Positions 1 through 9,207 of a stretch of 64,000 nucleotides of DNA are shown one piece after another. Source of the stretch: an uncultured Verrucomicrobiae bacterium. Its GTDB lineage: Bacteria; Verrucomicrobiota; Verrucomicrobiia; Limisphaerales; UBA1100. Within the stretch, counting starts at the first letter, position 1, and each line of letters begins with the position of its first letter. Location: assembly GCA_937775205.1 (NCBI GenBank), contig CALKBX010000005.1, positions 205,087 through 269,086 of the forward strand, written 5' to 3'. The notes beneath the pieces were generated by a model. The model saw nothing but the letters and a program-made list of their open reading frames with translations, was not told the origin of the DNA and made no database searches. The position numbers were made by a program, and so were the translations under genes.

Positions 1-1
1 T

Positions 2-2557
2 GGTGCTACAGTGAAGCCATTTTGGAAGCTCGATAAAGCGGCAATCATCCTGTCGCTCGATTGCGATTTTATTGGCACGGAGGAAGATTCAAGCCGCCAT
101 ATGCGCGACTTTGCGCGCGGCCGCAAGCTGGCCAAAAACGAAGGCCGCATGAACCGCCTTTATGTGGCCGAGGCGTTGATGAGCCAAACCGGCGCTAACG
201 CCGACCACCGCCAGCGCATGAACGCCAGCGCGGTGACCAATGCTGCCGGTTATCTCGCCAAGGCACTGGGTATTACGGTGAAGGGCAACGTGTCTGTGCC
301 GACTAATAAAGAATGGCTCGATAAATGTCTGGAAGATTTGCAGGCGCACGCCGGCAAAGGTTTGGTGATGGCCGGTTATCGCCAGCCGCAGGCGGTGCAT
401 GAGTTGGTGAATCTCATCAACGAAAAACTCGGCAACCTTGGTCACACGGTGGAGATTCACGTGAGCGACACGCCCCCCGTCCACGGCAACCTGCACGATC
501 TCAAGGATAACCTTGGCAACGTCGATCGCATCATCAATCTCGGCTGCAATCCCGCTTACGATGGCGGTGCGGATTTGGATTGGGCGGCGAACGCCAAAGG
601 CAAAACCGCTTTTCGTCTCAGTCATTTTGCCGAGGACGAATCCAGCGAGGCCACCGGCGTAGTTGCGCCGCGCGCACATTATTTAGAAAGCTGGGGCGAT
701 GCTCGCACTAGCGATGGCACGCTCGTGCCGGTGCAGCCGCTCATCGCGCCGCTCTTCGATGGCCTTTCGGAACTCGAAGTGCTTTCCGCTTTTGCATACG
801 GCATTGGTTCCTCCGGTAAACAGCTCGCGAAGGAAGTGCACGAGATTGTGCAGGACACCTTGAAGCTGGAAAACAGCGACGCGAGTTGGGGTCACTTTTT
901 GCACAGCGGTTTTCTGGCCGATAGCGCCGGTGGAAAAAAGAATGAACTTCCGGGCAAATCAGCCAGCAAATTGCTTTCGGCTGAAGCCATAAGCGAAACT
1001 ACCATTAGCGAAACTAATCTTGAAGTCGTCTTCACCGCTGATCACAGCGTGGGTGATGGCACGTTTGCCAACAATGGTTGGTGCCAGGAACTTCCCGATC
1101 CGATCACAAAAATCACGTGGGACAACGTGATGAGCATCAGCCGTGTGACAGGTGAAAAACTCGGCCTCGGCAATGGTCAAGTGGCCAAGCTGACGTTGAA
1201 TGGTCGCTCGGTGGAAGGCCCCATTTGGATTCAGCCGGGCATGGCCGATAACACCGTATGTCTGCCGCTGGGGTACGGGAAAAAGCATGGCCGCATTGCG
1301 AATTTCAAGGGCGAAGGCGTGGGCTTCAACGCGTACGCGGTGCGCGACACGGATTTCCCGAACATCGCCGTGGGCGGCAAGCTTTCGGATACTGGCAAAA
1401 CGCATTCCCTTTCCAGCACGCAAGAGCATTGGAGTATGGAAGGCCGGTCGATCATTCGTGAGGCGACCTTGGCGAAATACAAAGAGACGCCAAATTTCGC
1501 GCTTGAGATGGGAATAAAATCCCACGCCCGGAACGAAGGCAAAATTTACCAGCACCCTTACAAGGAACGCCCAAGCCTCAAGAGCGACGTCCATCAATGG
1601 GGAATGTCGGTGGATCTCAGCAGCTGCACCGGTTGCAGCGCGTGTGTGATTGCCTGCCAAAGCGAAAACAATATTCCCATCGTCGGCAAGGAACAGGTGG
1701 GCAACGGCCGCGAAATGCATTGGCTGCGCATCGACCGTTATTACACCGGCAAGGATCACGATCCCAGCGTCAACGCTACGGCGGGCGATGACGAGCAGCA
1801 TTTGGAAACTTGGATTGATGACCCGCAAGTGATCAATCAGCCGATGATGTGCCAGCATTGCGAGAGCGCTCCGTGCGAGACGGTTTGCCCCGTGAACGCC
1901 ACGGTGCACGATGATGAAGGCCTGAACACGATGGCCTACAATCGCTGCGTCGGCACGCGGTATTGCTCGAATAACTGCGCGTGGAAAGTGCGCCGGTTTA
2001 ATTTCTTCGATTACAATAAACGTCCACTCGACAAGTTGTACGATTCGCCGATGACCAAGCCTTCGTTGTTCTTCGATTGGATGGAGAGCCGCGAAAAGAG
2101 CAACCGGCCCGAGGACGAATGGGATTTGGTGAAGCTTGCCAAGAATCCTGACGTGAGCGTGCGAATGCGCGGCGTGATGGAAAAATGCACGTACTGCGTG
2201 CAACGCATCGCGGGGGCCAAGATCGCACAGAAGGTGAAAGCCAAATCCGGCAACGACGTGCAAGTGCCCGCTAACGGAGTGAAGACCGCTTGCGAACAAG
2301 CTTGCCCCGCCGAGGCGATTACGTTTGGAAATTTATTGAACGAGGACGACGACGTAAACGCCGAGAAAGCCAGCCCGCGCAATTACGAAGTGCTCGGCTT
2401 CCTCGACAACGTCCCGCGCACGACTTACCTCGCCAAGATTCGCAACCCCAACGCGGCGATGCCCGATGCTTACGAGAAACCGTTTAGCACTTCGGAGTAT
2501 CATCCGGAAGAAGAGCACGATGCCAAAGACGAGGGCCACGGAAAGGCCGATCACTAA
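2..2557 (+). CDS. actB: Alternative complex III iron-sulfur/molybdopterin-like subunit ActB (5' end outside window)
   Basis: Large membrane-peripheral subunit of alternative complex III, which oxidises quinol and passes electrons to cytochromes c. The frame is open to the window edge, and the first possible start (GTG at 11) lies inside the molybdopterin-oxidoreductase-like domain, so the N-terminus is missing. From base 11, residues 1-480 resemble that domain. The rest is a four-cluster ferredoxin-like domain with Cys groups CTGCSACVIAC (about 538-548), CQHCESAPCETVCP (about 614-627), CVGTRYCSNNC (about 645-655), CTYC (about 725) and CEQAC (about 761). In known ActB proteins the molybdopterin domain carries no cofactor. 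The C-terminus is acidic and His-rich. actC starts on the base after the stop. Confidence 0.92.
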   Translation, partial: GATVKPFWKLDKAAIILSLDCDFIGTEEDSSRHMRDFARGRKLAKNEGRMNRLYVAEALMSQTGANADHRQRMNASAVTNAAGYLAKALGITVKGNVSVPTNKEWLDKCLEDLQAHAGKGLVMAGYRQPQAVHELVNLINEKLGNLGHTVEIHVSDTPPVHGNLHDLKDNLGNVDRIINLGCNPAYDGGADLDWAANAKGKTAFRLSHFAEDESSEATGVVAPRAHYLESWGDARTSDGTLVPVQPLIAPLFDGLSELEVLSAFAYGIGSSGKQLAKEVHEIVQDTLKLENSDASWGHFLHSGFLADSAGGKKNELPGKSASKLLSAEAISETTISETNLEVVFTADHSVGDGTFANNGWCQELPDPITKITWDNVMSISRVTGEKLGLGNGQVAKLTLNGRSVEGPIWIQPGMADNTVCLPLGYGKKHGRIANFKGEGVGFNAYAVRDTDFPNIAVGGKLSDTGKTHSLSSTQEHWSMEGRSIIREATLAKYKETPNFALEMGIKSHARNEGKIYQHPYKERPSLKSDVHQWGMSVDLSSCTGCSACVIACQSENNIPIVGKEQVGNGREMHWLRIDRYYTGKDHDPSVNATAGDDEQHLETWIDDPQVINQPMMCQHCESAPCETVCPVNATVHDDEGLNTMAYNRCVGTRYCSNNCAWKVRRFNFFDYNKRPLDKLYDSPMTKPSLFFDWMESREKSNRPEDEWDLVKLAKNPDVSVRMRGVMEKCTYCVQRIAGAKIAQKVKAKSGNDVQVPANGVKTACEQACPAEAITFGNLLNEDDDVNAEKASPRNYEVLGFLDNVPRTTYLAKIRNPNAAMPDAYEKPFSTSEYHPEEEHDAKDEGHGKADH

Positions 2558-4045
2558 ATGAGTGACGCCGCCGGACAATCTGCGCAAGCCGTTGAGACGC
2601 ATACGCCCAAGGAATTGGTGCGGCAGCCGTTGGTGCTGAACAACCGGCCGCTCGGTTGGATCACCGAGCAAGTGTGCAGCATCGTGGAAGGCAAAATGCC
2701 GAAGTGGTGGAACGTGGCATTCGTGGTGAGTTTCCTCACCATGCTGATGTGCTTCGGCTACATCGGTTATCTCATCACCACCGGCGTGGGCGTGTGGGGC
2801 TTGAATCATCCCGTTGCGTGGGGCTGGGCGATTGTGAACTTCGTGTTTTGGATTGGCATCGGCCACGCGGGCACTTTGATTTCCGCCATCCTCTTTTTGT
2901 TGCGCCAAAAATGGCGGTGCTCCATCAACCGCACAGCGGAGGCGATGACTATTTTCGCGGTGATCTGCGCCGGCATTTTCCCGGGCATTCACGTGGGCCG
3001 CATTTGGCTGGCGTGGTGGCTGTTCCCGATCCCCAACGCGCACGGCATTTGGCCGCAGTTCCGCTCGCCGCTATTATGGGATGTGTTTGCGGTGTCGACG
3101 TATTTCACTGTGTCGCTGCTCTTTTGGTACATGGGCTTGATCCCCGACCTCGCGACCATCCGCGATCGCCTGCGCATTGCGGGCAAGAAACTCAATTCCG
3201 GTTTGGACTGGATGATCAATCGCTTCAAGCAGTTCGCCTACGGCTTCTTCGCCATGGGCTGGACGGGGAGCAACCGTCACTGGCGCAATTATGAAAAGGC
3301 CTACCTTCTGCTCGCGGGCCTGAGCACGCCGCTGGTGCTTTCGGTGCACTCGATCGTGTCGTTTGACTTTGCCGTGTCGCAAGTGCCCGGCTGGCACACC
3401 ACAATTTTCCCGCCTTACTTCGTGGCGGGCGCGGTGTTCTCCGGATTCGGCATGGTGCTCACGCTGATGATTCCGATGCGCGCGCTGTTTAAGCTGGAGG
3501 AAATCATCACCATCCGTCACCTCGAGTTGATGTGCAAAGTCATCATCGCCACCGGCAGCATCGTCGGCTACGCGTACGGAATGGAATTCTTCATTGCGTG
3601 GTACGGCGGCAATCCGTACGAGTTATACGCCTTTAAGAACCGCGCCTTCGGCCCGTATTGGTGGGCGTATTGGACGATGATTTCCTGCAACGTCATTAGC
3701 CCACAACTGTTCTGGTTCCAGTGGTGCCGCACGTCGCCGTGGTTTATTTTTATCGTCTCCATATTTGTAAACATCGGAATGTGGTTCGAGCGCTTTGTGA
3801 TCGTGGTCACCTCATTGCATCGCGATTATCTGCCATCGAGCTGGGGATATTACAGCCCCACACGCGTGGATATTTTGACCTTCGTGGGCACTTTCGGATT
3901 GTTCATGACACTGTTCCTGTTGTTCATCCGATATCTGCCGACCATTGCCATCAGTGAAGCAAAAGGCGTGACGCCGCAAGCCGATCCGCACCACAAATTG
4001 GGTGGGGCAAAACCAAGTCAACCCGAAGCGGAGGGCGCGCACTAA
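2558..4045 (+). CDS. actC: Alternative complex III NrfD-like membrane subunit ActC
   Basis: 495-residue polytopic quinol-interacting subunit of the NrfD/PsrC family, anchored in the inner membrane. Many hydrophobic segments alternate with conserved loops, such as [20 protein letters not shown] (residues about 105-125) and [10 protein letters not shown] (about 146-155), as in ActC. The ATG follows the actB stop with no gap. The stop TAA shares its last A with the actD ATG, so translation is probably coupled. Length and gene order match the standard act operon. Confidence 0.93.
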   Translation: MSDAAGQSAQAVETHTPKELVRQPLVLNNRPLGWITEQVCSIVEGKMPKWWNVAFVVSFLTMLMCFGYIGYLITTGVGVWGLNHPVAWGWAIVNFVFWIGIGHAGTLISAILFLLRQKWRCSINRTAEAMTIFAVICAGIFPGIHVGRIWLAWWLFPIPNAHGIWPQFRSPLLWDVFAVSTYFTVSLLFWYMGLIPDLATIRDRLRIAGKKLNSGLDWMINRFKQFAYGFFAMGWTGSNRHWRNYEKAYLLLAGLSTPLVLSVHSIVSFDFAVSQVPGWHTTIFPPYFVAGAVFSGFGMVLTLMIPMRALFKLEEIITIRHLELMCKVIIATGSIVGYAYGMEFFIAWYGGNPYELYAFKNRAFGPYWWAYWTMISCNVISPQLFWFQWCRTSPWFIFIVSIFVNIGMWFERFVIVVTSLHRDYLPSSWGYYSPTRVDILTFVGTFGLFMTLFLLFIRYLPTIAISEAKGVTPQADPHHKLGGAKPSQPEAEGAH

Positions 4046-4581
4046 TGAGCCAGCCTTTCGCCATCATTGCTGAGTACGACACGCCGGCCGACATCATGGC
4101 CGCGGCGGAAAAAGTGCATGCTGCCGGTTACAAAAAATGGGACGTGCACACGCCGTTCCCCGTGCACGGCATGGATGACGCGATGGGCTTGAAGAATGCG
4201 CAGGTCGGTTGGTTCACTTTCTTCGGCGGCCTCACGGGACTGACTGCCGGGATGTTGATGATTTATTTTATGAACAAAGTCGACTACGACATCGTGGTCG
4301 GCGGCAAGCCGCTCTTCAGCGGGTTTTATGCATTCCCCGTCGCTTACGAAATGACGATTCTGCTCGGCGCGTTTGGGTCGCTCGGCGGGATGTTTATTTT
4401 GAACCGACTGCCGCGCCATCATAATCCGTTGCTGGCGAACGACCGTTTTGCGGCGGTGACGGACGACAAATTTTTCGTGGTTATCGAATGCGACGATCCC
4501 GCTTACGACGAAGCCGCCACGCGCGCGCTGCTCGAGGGCACCGATCCGCAACACATCGAAATGGTGGAGGACGCCCAATGA
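4045..4581 (+). CDS. actD: Alternative complex III subunit ActD (DUF3341)
   Basis: 178-residue membrane subunit of alternative complex III. A soluble N-terminal part (starting around FAIIAEYDTPADIMAAAEKV) precedes two hydrophobic segments (about residues 55-75 and 95-118), as in DUF3341/ActD proteins. The role is structural, anchoring next to ActC and ActF, and no cofactor ligands are evident. It overlaps actC by one base (TAATG) and actE by four bases (ATGA), typical of translational coupling. Confidence 0.9.
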   Translation: MSQPFAIIAEYDTPADIMAAAEKVHAAGYKKWDVHTPFPVHGMDDAMGLKNAQVGWFTFFGGLTGLTAGMLMIYFMNKVDYDIVVGGKPLFSGFYAFPVAYEMTILLGAFGSLGGMFILNRLPRHHNPLLANDRFAAVTDDKFFVVIECDDPAYDEAATRALLEGTDPQHIEMVEDAQ

Positions 4582-5288
4582 GATACGTACTGATTGGCAT
4601 TGCGATGGGGGCGTTTATGGTCGTGGCACTGGCGGGATTCCGCGGCGACATCTCGCGCAAACCACCGCTCGAAGTAATTGCGGATATGGATCGCCAGCCG
4701 AAACTGCGGCCGATGGAGCCCAACGCATTTTTCAAAAATGGCCTCAGTTCGCAGCGATTGGTGAAAGGCACCGTGGCACGCAGTGAACCGTTGGTGACGG
4801 CGAGTGGCGAAAAAGTATATCCCTTTCAAACCAATCACGCGGTGAACAAAGGCTACACGATCGCCGATGGCGCGACGAATTTTGTGTCCATTCCCCTGCC
4901 GGTGACGATGGCGTTTGTGGAACGTGGCCGCGAGCGGTTTGGAATTTCGTGCGTTCCTTGCCACGGTGCGCAAGGTGATGGCAATGGCATCGTGGGCAAG
5001 TTCGGCTTCAGTGGTATCCGTGATTTGCATGCTGAGACAGCATTGAAGCTGGCCGATGGCGCCGTTTTCAAAATCATTTCCGAAGGCCAAAAGTCTTCAC
5101 CAACCGAAGCGGGGATGTTGGGCTACGCCTCGAACATCGATGTGGTCGACCGCTGGGCCATCGTGGCTTATGTGCGCGCGTTGCAGTTGAGCCGTTTGGG
5201 CGATGCGAAAAAAGACAACGTGCCTGCGCGATTTTTGATTCCAGAAAAAGCTCCTGAAGCCGAAGCCGCAAAGGAGGGCACTGAATAA
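4578..5288 (+). CDS. actE: Alternative complex III monohaem cytochrome c subunit ActE
   Basis: 236-residue membrane-anchored periplasmic cytochrome c. The ATG at 4578 is preferred over the longer in-frame ORF from 4488 because it gives an ATGA overlap with actD and a clear N-terminal membrane segment (residues 2-20). One haem site, CVPCH, lies near residue 130 after GRERFGIS and is followed by GAQGDGNG, as in class I cytochromes. The protein accepts electrons from ActB and the pentahaem subunit and passes them to downstream carriers. Confidence 0.9.
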   Translation: MRYVLIGIAMGAFMVVALAGFRGDISRKPPLEVIADMDRQPKLRPMEPNAFFKNGLSSQRLVKGTVARSEPLVTASGEKVYPFQTNHAVNKGYTIADGATNFVSIPLPVTMAFVERGRERFGISCVPCHGAQGDGNGIVGKFGFSGIRDLHAETALKLADGAVFKIISEGQKSSPTEAGMLGYASNIDVVDRWAIVAYVRALQLSRLGDAKKDNVPARFLIPEKAPEAEAAKEGTE

Positions 5289-6565
5289 TGAGCACCGAAA
5301 CCGCCACTGTGCCCGTGGAGAAACAAGAAACCCAGTGGCGCAACATCCCGCAAATCGCGGTGGTGTCCGGTCTGTTGCTTTGCGTTTACGGCTTCATCGA
5401 CGACAAGCAGCAGTTTGCCTATTCGTATCTCACTGCGTTTATGTTTTTCCTGAGCATCGGGCTAGGTTCGTTGTTCCTCGTGTTGGTGCATCACCTGTTT
5501 GATGCCGGTTGGTCCGCGCCCATTCGGCGGTATCTTGAGCATCTTTCCTGTTTACTTTTCCCGTGGCTTGGGATTGCATTTATTCCGATTGGTTTTCTGG
5601 CGATGGATATTTATCCGTGGATGCATTTGGATCCGCACGATGACCACGCACTGCACGCGAAGGCCGCGTTATTCAATAAACCGATGTGGTACACGGCCTC
5701 GGTGGTTTTATTTTTGGTGTGGGGTTGGCTGACGCATCGGCTGCGTTACTGGAGTTTGGAGCAGGATAAATCCGGCACCGAAGCGTTTGAAGGCAAACTG
5801 GTTTTCCCGGAAAACTTGATGGCCGGTTTCACGCGTAATTTTCAGGGATTGTCTTTCGAGAGAGACAATCAACAGGTGATGTGCACGCGGATGATGCGCA
5901 TTCACGCGGGCTACGGCGTGGCGCTCTTTGCCTTCTCGCTCACGCTCGGTTGTATCCTGTGGATGAAGAGCATTCAGCATCAATTTTTCAGCACGATGTA
6001 CGGTGTGTATTATTTCGCCGGCAGCGTGTGGGTGAGCATTGCCACCGCGTGGATCATCGGCCGCATCCTCAAGGCGCGCGGGCATTTGCCGCAACTCCAT
6101 CGCCTGCAGTTTTATCACCTCGGCACGCTGTTGCTGGCGTTCACGGTGTTTTATGCGTACATCCATTTCTCGCAATATTTTCTGATTTGGAATGCAGCGG
6201 TGCCGGAGGAAACGTTCTGGTATGTGATGCGCGAAAAAGGCACGTGGATGTACATCGGCGTGGCGCTCATCGTCGGCCACTTTGTGATTCCGTTCCTCGC
6301 GCTGCTGCGCATTGACGGCAAACTCACCAACAAACTGATGGTGCCGGTATTCATTTGGGTGGTGCTGATGCACTATATGGACATGACTTTTAATGTAATG
6401 CCCGAAATTCATGCCGACGGCCCATCGCCCGCGCTGGCGGATTTAGGTGCCTTTTTGCTGTTGGGCGGCTCGCTGGCAATGATTTTTATCCGCAACCTGT
6501 TTGACCATCCTGTCTGCCCGCTGCGCGATCCGCGCATGGGCGAGGCGCTGGAGCGACACGAATGA
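5288..6565 (+). CDS. actF: Alternative complex III second NrfD-like membrane subunit ActF
   Basis: 425-residue polytopic membrane protein, about ten hydrophobic segments, homologous in plan to ActC. It begins with a TAATG overlap after actE and ends by overlapping the following cytochrome gene (ATGA). Features seen include LFLVLVHHLFDAGWSAPIRR in the second helix region and HFVIPFLALLR near residue 330, typical of ActF. It probably contributes to the quinol-side membrane module. The order B-C-D-E-F is the conserved act order; actA would lie upstream of the window. Confidence 0.9.
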   Translation: MSTETATVPVEKQETQWRNIPQIAVVSGLLLCVYGFIDDKQQFAYSYLTAFMFFLSIGLGSLFLVLVHHLFDAGWSAPIRRYLEHLSCLLFPWLGIAFIPIGFLAMDIYPWMHLDPHDDHALHAKAALFNKPMWYTASVVLFLVWGWLTHRLRYWSLEQDKSGTEAFEGKLVFPENLMAGFTRNFQGLSFERDNQQVMCTRMMRIHAGYGVALFAFSLTLGCILWMKSIQHQFFSTMYGVYYFAGSVWVSIATAWIIGRILKARGHLPQLHRLQFYHLGTLLLAFTVFYAYIHFSQYFLIWNAAVPEETFWYVMREKGTWMYIGVALIVGHFVIPFLALLRIDGKLTNKLMVPVFIWVVLMHYMDMTFNVMPEIHADGPSPALADLGAFLLLGGSLAMIFIRNLFDHPVCPLRDPRMGEALERHE

Positions 6566-7314
6566 GCCACGAACCGCAAACAACGGAAGCCACAGACGCT
6601 ACGCGCCCCAGCTGGGCCGCGCACGAATTGGCGGCCTTGGCGCTGACGGTGGTGCTGGCGGTGTGGGTGGTCGCCCAATGGGGCGCCGCGGTGCAGCCGC
6701 AGCGGAACACCGAACGTGATGAAAAACGCGCGGCAACGCTGGCCGAATTGCGCTCGGCGGATGAGGATGTACTGGATAGTTTTGGCGTGGTCGATGAACC
6801 GCTCAAGCGGTACCGCATCCCAATCCAAAACGCGATGACGCTCGTGGCGGAATTGGGTGCAAACAATATTGCCAAGGAAGTTGCCGAACGCACCGCGCCT
6901 CCGACGGATTTGAAACTGGTTGAAATACCGGATCCGGATTTTTTGGCGGATGAATCTGAACTGGACGATCCGGACTTGATCGCTCAGGGTAAGACGTTGT
7001 TTCTGACCAAGATTTGTTTTACCTGCCACCAAAATGATCCGGCCGTGCCTGCGCCTGCGGGGTTGGCACTGGGAGCCCCCAAATTCATCGGCGATTTTTG
7101 GGGCAAAGAACGGTTGGTACATAAAGGCTTGGGCGGGCCGTTGGAGCGGGTGGTGATGGGGCCGGGATATTTTGCAGAATCCGTTTCGGCTGCCGGTTCC
7201 GGGTTACGCGTACTCAAAGGAGCTCTCACCCCCATGCCGCCGCCGCCGCCAGTAACCGACGAAGAAGTGAAGGCATTGATGGCGTATGTGCGTAGCTTGA
7301 GTCAGGAAAATTGA
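6562..7314 (+). CDS. Membrane-anchored monohaem cytochrome c, act operon
   Basis: 250 residues: a membrane anchor (about residues 18-40), a linker of about 100 residues, then a cytochrome c domain with CFTCH (about residue 154). A Met-Pro-rich tail (PMPPPPP) probably supplies the axial Met. It overlaps actF by four bases. The C-terminal 110 residues are closely similar to the next gene, sharing GKTLFLTKICFTCHQ, DPAVPAPAGLAL and FWGKER, so the two arose by tandem duplication. It is probably an electron carrier between complex III and the oxidase-like proteins. Confidence 0.82.
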   Translation: MSHEPQTTEATDATRPSWAAHELAALALTVVLAVWVVAQWGAAVQPQRNTERDEKRAATLAELRSADEDVLDSFGVVDEPLKRYRIPIQNAMTLVAELGANNIAKEVAERTAPPTDLKLVEIPDPDFLADESELDDPDLIAQGKTLFLTKICFTCHQNDPAVPAPAGLALGAPKFIGDFWGKERLVHKGLGGPLERVVMGPGYFAESVSAAGSGLRVLKGALTPMPPPPPVTDEEVKALMAYVRSLSQEN

Positions 7315-7727
7315 TGAACTGGAAACCGGTAATTTTTATAGTGACCGGCCTCGCAGCATTCGGCGCGCAGGCGGATGAAAAGGAACTCATTGCCAAAGGC
7401 AAGACGCTGTTTCTGACCAAGATATGTTTTACCTGCCATCAAACTGATCCGGCAGTGCCGGCGCCGGCGGGATTGGCTTTAAAAGCGCCGATGTTTATTG
7501 GCGAGTTTTGGGGCAAGGAACGCGAAGTGGCGCTCGGCTTTGGCGGCAAGGTGGTGAAGGTGAAAATGGACGAGAAATATTTTATTGAGTCGGTGAAAAT
7601 GCCGATGGTCAAAGTGGTGAAAGGCGCATTGGTACCAATGCCGCCCCCGCCCCCGCCCATTACCGATGAGGACATCGCTGCACTGATGGCTTACGTGAAA
7701 AGCTTGAGTAAGCCGCAGGTGAACTAA
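7314..7727 (+). CDS. Small exported monohaem cytochrome c, tandem paralogue
   Basis: 137 residues from the ATG at 7314, which overlaps the previous stop by one base. A signal peptide (residues about 1-20, ending near FGAQA) precedes one cytochrome c domain with CFTCH near residue 40. The tail PMPPPPPPITDEDIAALMAY matches the preceding cytochrome. Unlike that paralogue it has no membrane anchor after cleavage, so it may be a soluble shuttle. The pair gives one membrane-tethered and one free version of the same domain. Confidence 0.82.
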   Translation: MNWKPVIFIVTGLAAFGAQADEKELIAKGKTLFLTKICFTCHQTDPAVPAPAGLALKAPMFIGEFWGKEREVALGFGGKVVKVKMDEKYFIESVKMPMVKVVKGALVPMPPPPPPITDEDIAALMAYVKSLSKPQVN

Positions 7728-7740
7728 TGAAATAATTTTG

Positions 7741-9207
7741 ATGAGCGAATCGATAGACAACATTGCACCTGAAGCTACGCCGGAGGAAATCAATGCCTCC
7801 TGTCGTTGGCCGGTGATGTTTCTGTTTTTCAGCGCGGCGCTGTGGCTGGTGAAAGCGGCGATCATCGGCGTAATGGGTTCGGTTAAATTGCATATGCCGG
7901 AATTTTTGTCCGATATTTCCTTCCTCACTTACGGCCATTTACAGGCCAACGCTTGGGTGGCATTTCTGTTTGGCTTCGGCGGCAACGCAGGGCTCGGCCT
8001 TACGCTGTGGATGCTCAGCCGCTTGCGCGGCGCGCCGCTGGCCCGTCCGGGTTTTGTCATCGCAGGCACGGTGCTGTGGAATGTCGGCGTCACCGCCGCG
8101 TTGGTTGGCATCACTTTGGGCGATCAAAATGGCGTGGCGGGTTTGGAACTGCCGGTGTACGCCGGTCGCGTGCTCTTGATTGGGCAGGCATTCATCGCCT
8201 TCAGCGCCATCCTCACTTATTTTTCACGCCGTCATAAACAGCTCTATCCCAGCACGTGGTACCTCATCGGGGCGCTGGTGGCGTTGCCTTGGATTGTGGG
8301 CACAGCGCATTGGCTGCTGGCGGCGGCACCCGTGCGCGGCGCGGCACAAATTCCTGTGGGACATTGGGCGACGACCAGTTTGCTGCAGGTGTGGCTGGGC
8401 TGTCTCGGCTTGGCGGCGGTGTTGTATTTTATTCCAAAAATTATTGGCCGCGAATTATTCAGCCGCCAATGGGCGGCGTTTGGATTCTGGATGCTGCTGC
8501 TACTGGGCGGTTGGGTGAACTTGAACTCCGGCTCGCCCTTGCCGGTTTGGCAAATCAAGCTGAGCCAGTTCGCCAACGGCCTTTTCATCTTTGTGGTGAT
8601 CGCCGTCGGCTGGAACCTTCGCCAAACCGCCCGCGGAGTGCCGTTGCTGGGATCAGAAAATTTAACGCTTAAGTTTATGGGCTTCGCGCTCGGCGCGTGG
8701 GTTGTGTCCGGCCTGTTCACGTTCTGCAATGTGTTTCCGGAGTGGAATGCGATACTGCAATTCACGTATGCGAACACCGCGCTGCGCCATCTATTCGCGT
8801 GGGGCTTCTTCGCGATGGCGATGTTGGGCGGTATTTATTATGTGGCGCCGCGACTGTTGGGGTCCGATCTCGATTGGCCCTGCGGGCGGACAGTGCGTTG
8901 GGTATACCGGTTAATTGCCGTGGGCGTAATCATCATCACACTGGCCGGTGTGGGGATGGCGTGGGGTCACGGCCAAGCGTTGCAACAAATAGGAGTGGAC
9001 GCGATGACTTTACAAACCAAAGCCATTAACCCTATGCGCATCGCGTTTCTTGGGGAGATATTATTTATGGTCAGCAGCTTTATTTTCCTCGGCAGTTTGT
9101 TATGCCTCTTGTCACGGAACTGTTGTGGTGAATTGAGCCCGATGGCGCTTTGGCGTCAGATTCGTGAAGCCAAAATGGAAGGTGAAACGGAAGGTGGCGC
9201 GCAATGA
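7741..9207 (+). CDS. CcoN-like cbb3-type oxidase subunit I homologue lacking metal ligands
   Basis: 488-residue polytopic protein (about 12 hydrophobic segments) recognisable as a haem-copper oxidase subunit I of the cbb3 type by blocks such as AFLFGFGGNAG, AAVLYFIPKIIGRE and GGIYYVAPRLLGSD. Aligned by eye with CcoN, the low-spin haem His of helix II is Ala, the helix-VI Cu-B His is Thr, and the His-His pair of the next loop is replaced by NLNSGSP. In helix X only the low-spin haem His (RHLFAWG) remains; the b3 ligand two residues before is Leu. It is therefore unlikely to be an active oxidase. The ATG at 7741 is preferred over TTG 7738. Confidence 0.82.
   Translation: MSESIDNIAPEATPEEINASCRWPVMFLFFSAALWLVKAAIIGVMGSVKLHMPEFLSDISFLTYGHLQANAWVAFLFGFGGNAGLGLTLWMLSRLRGAPLARPGFVIAGTVLWNVGVTAALVGITLGDQNGVAGLELPVYAGRVLLIGQAFIAFSAILTYFSRRHKQLYPSTWYLIGALVALPWIVGTAHWLLAAAPVRGAAQIPVGHWATTSLLQVWLGCLGLAAVLYFIPKIIGRELFSRQWAAFGFWMLLLLGGWVNLNSGSPLPVWQIKLSQFANGLFIFVVIAVGWNLRQTARGVPLLGSENLTLKFMGFALGAWVVSGLFTFCNVFPEWNAILQFTYANTALRHLFAWGFFAMAMLGGIYYVAPRLLGSDLDWPCGRTVRWVYRLIAVGVIIITLAGVGMAWGHGQALQQIGVDAMTLQTKAINPMRIAFLGEILFMVSSFIFLGSLLCLLSRNCCGELSPMALWRQIREAKMEGETEGGAQ

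Noticed and set aside
89..2382. Large minus-strand ORFs opposite actB
   Set aside because: Antisense shadows of a strongly conserved plus-strand gene with all cofactor motifs.
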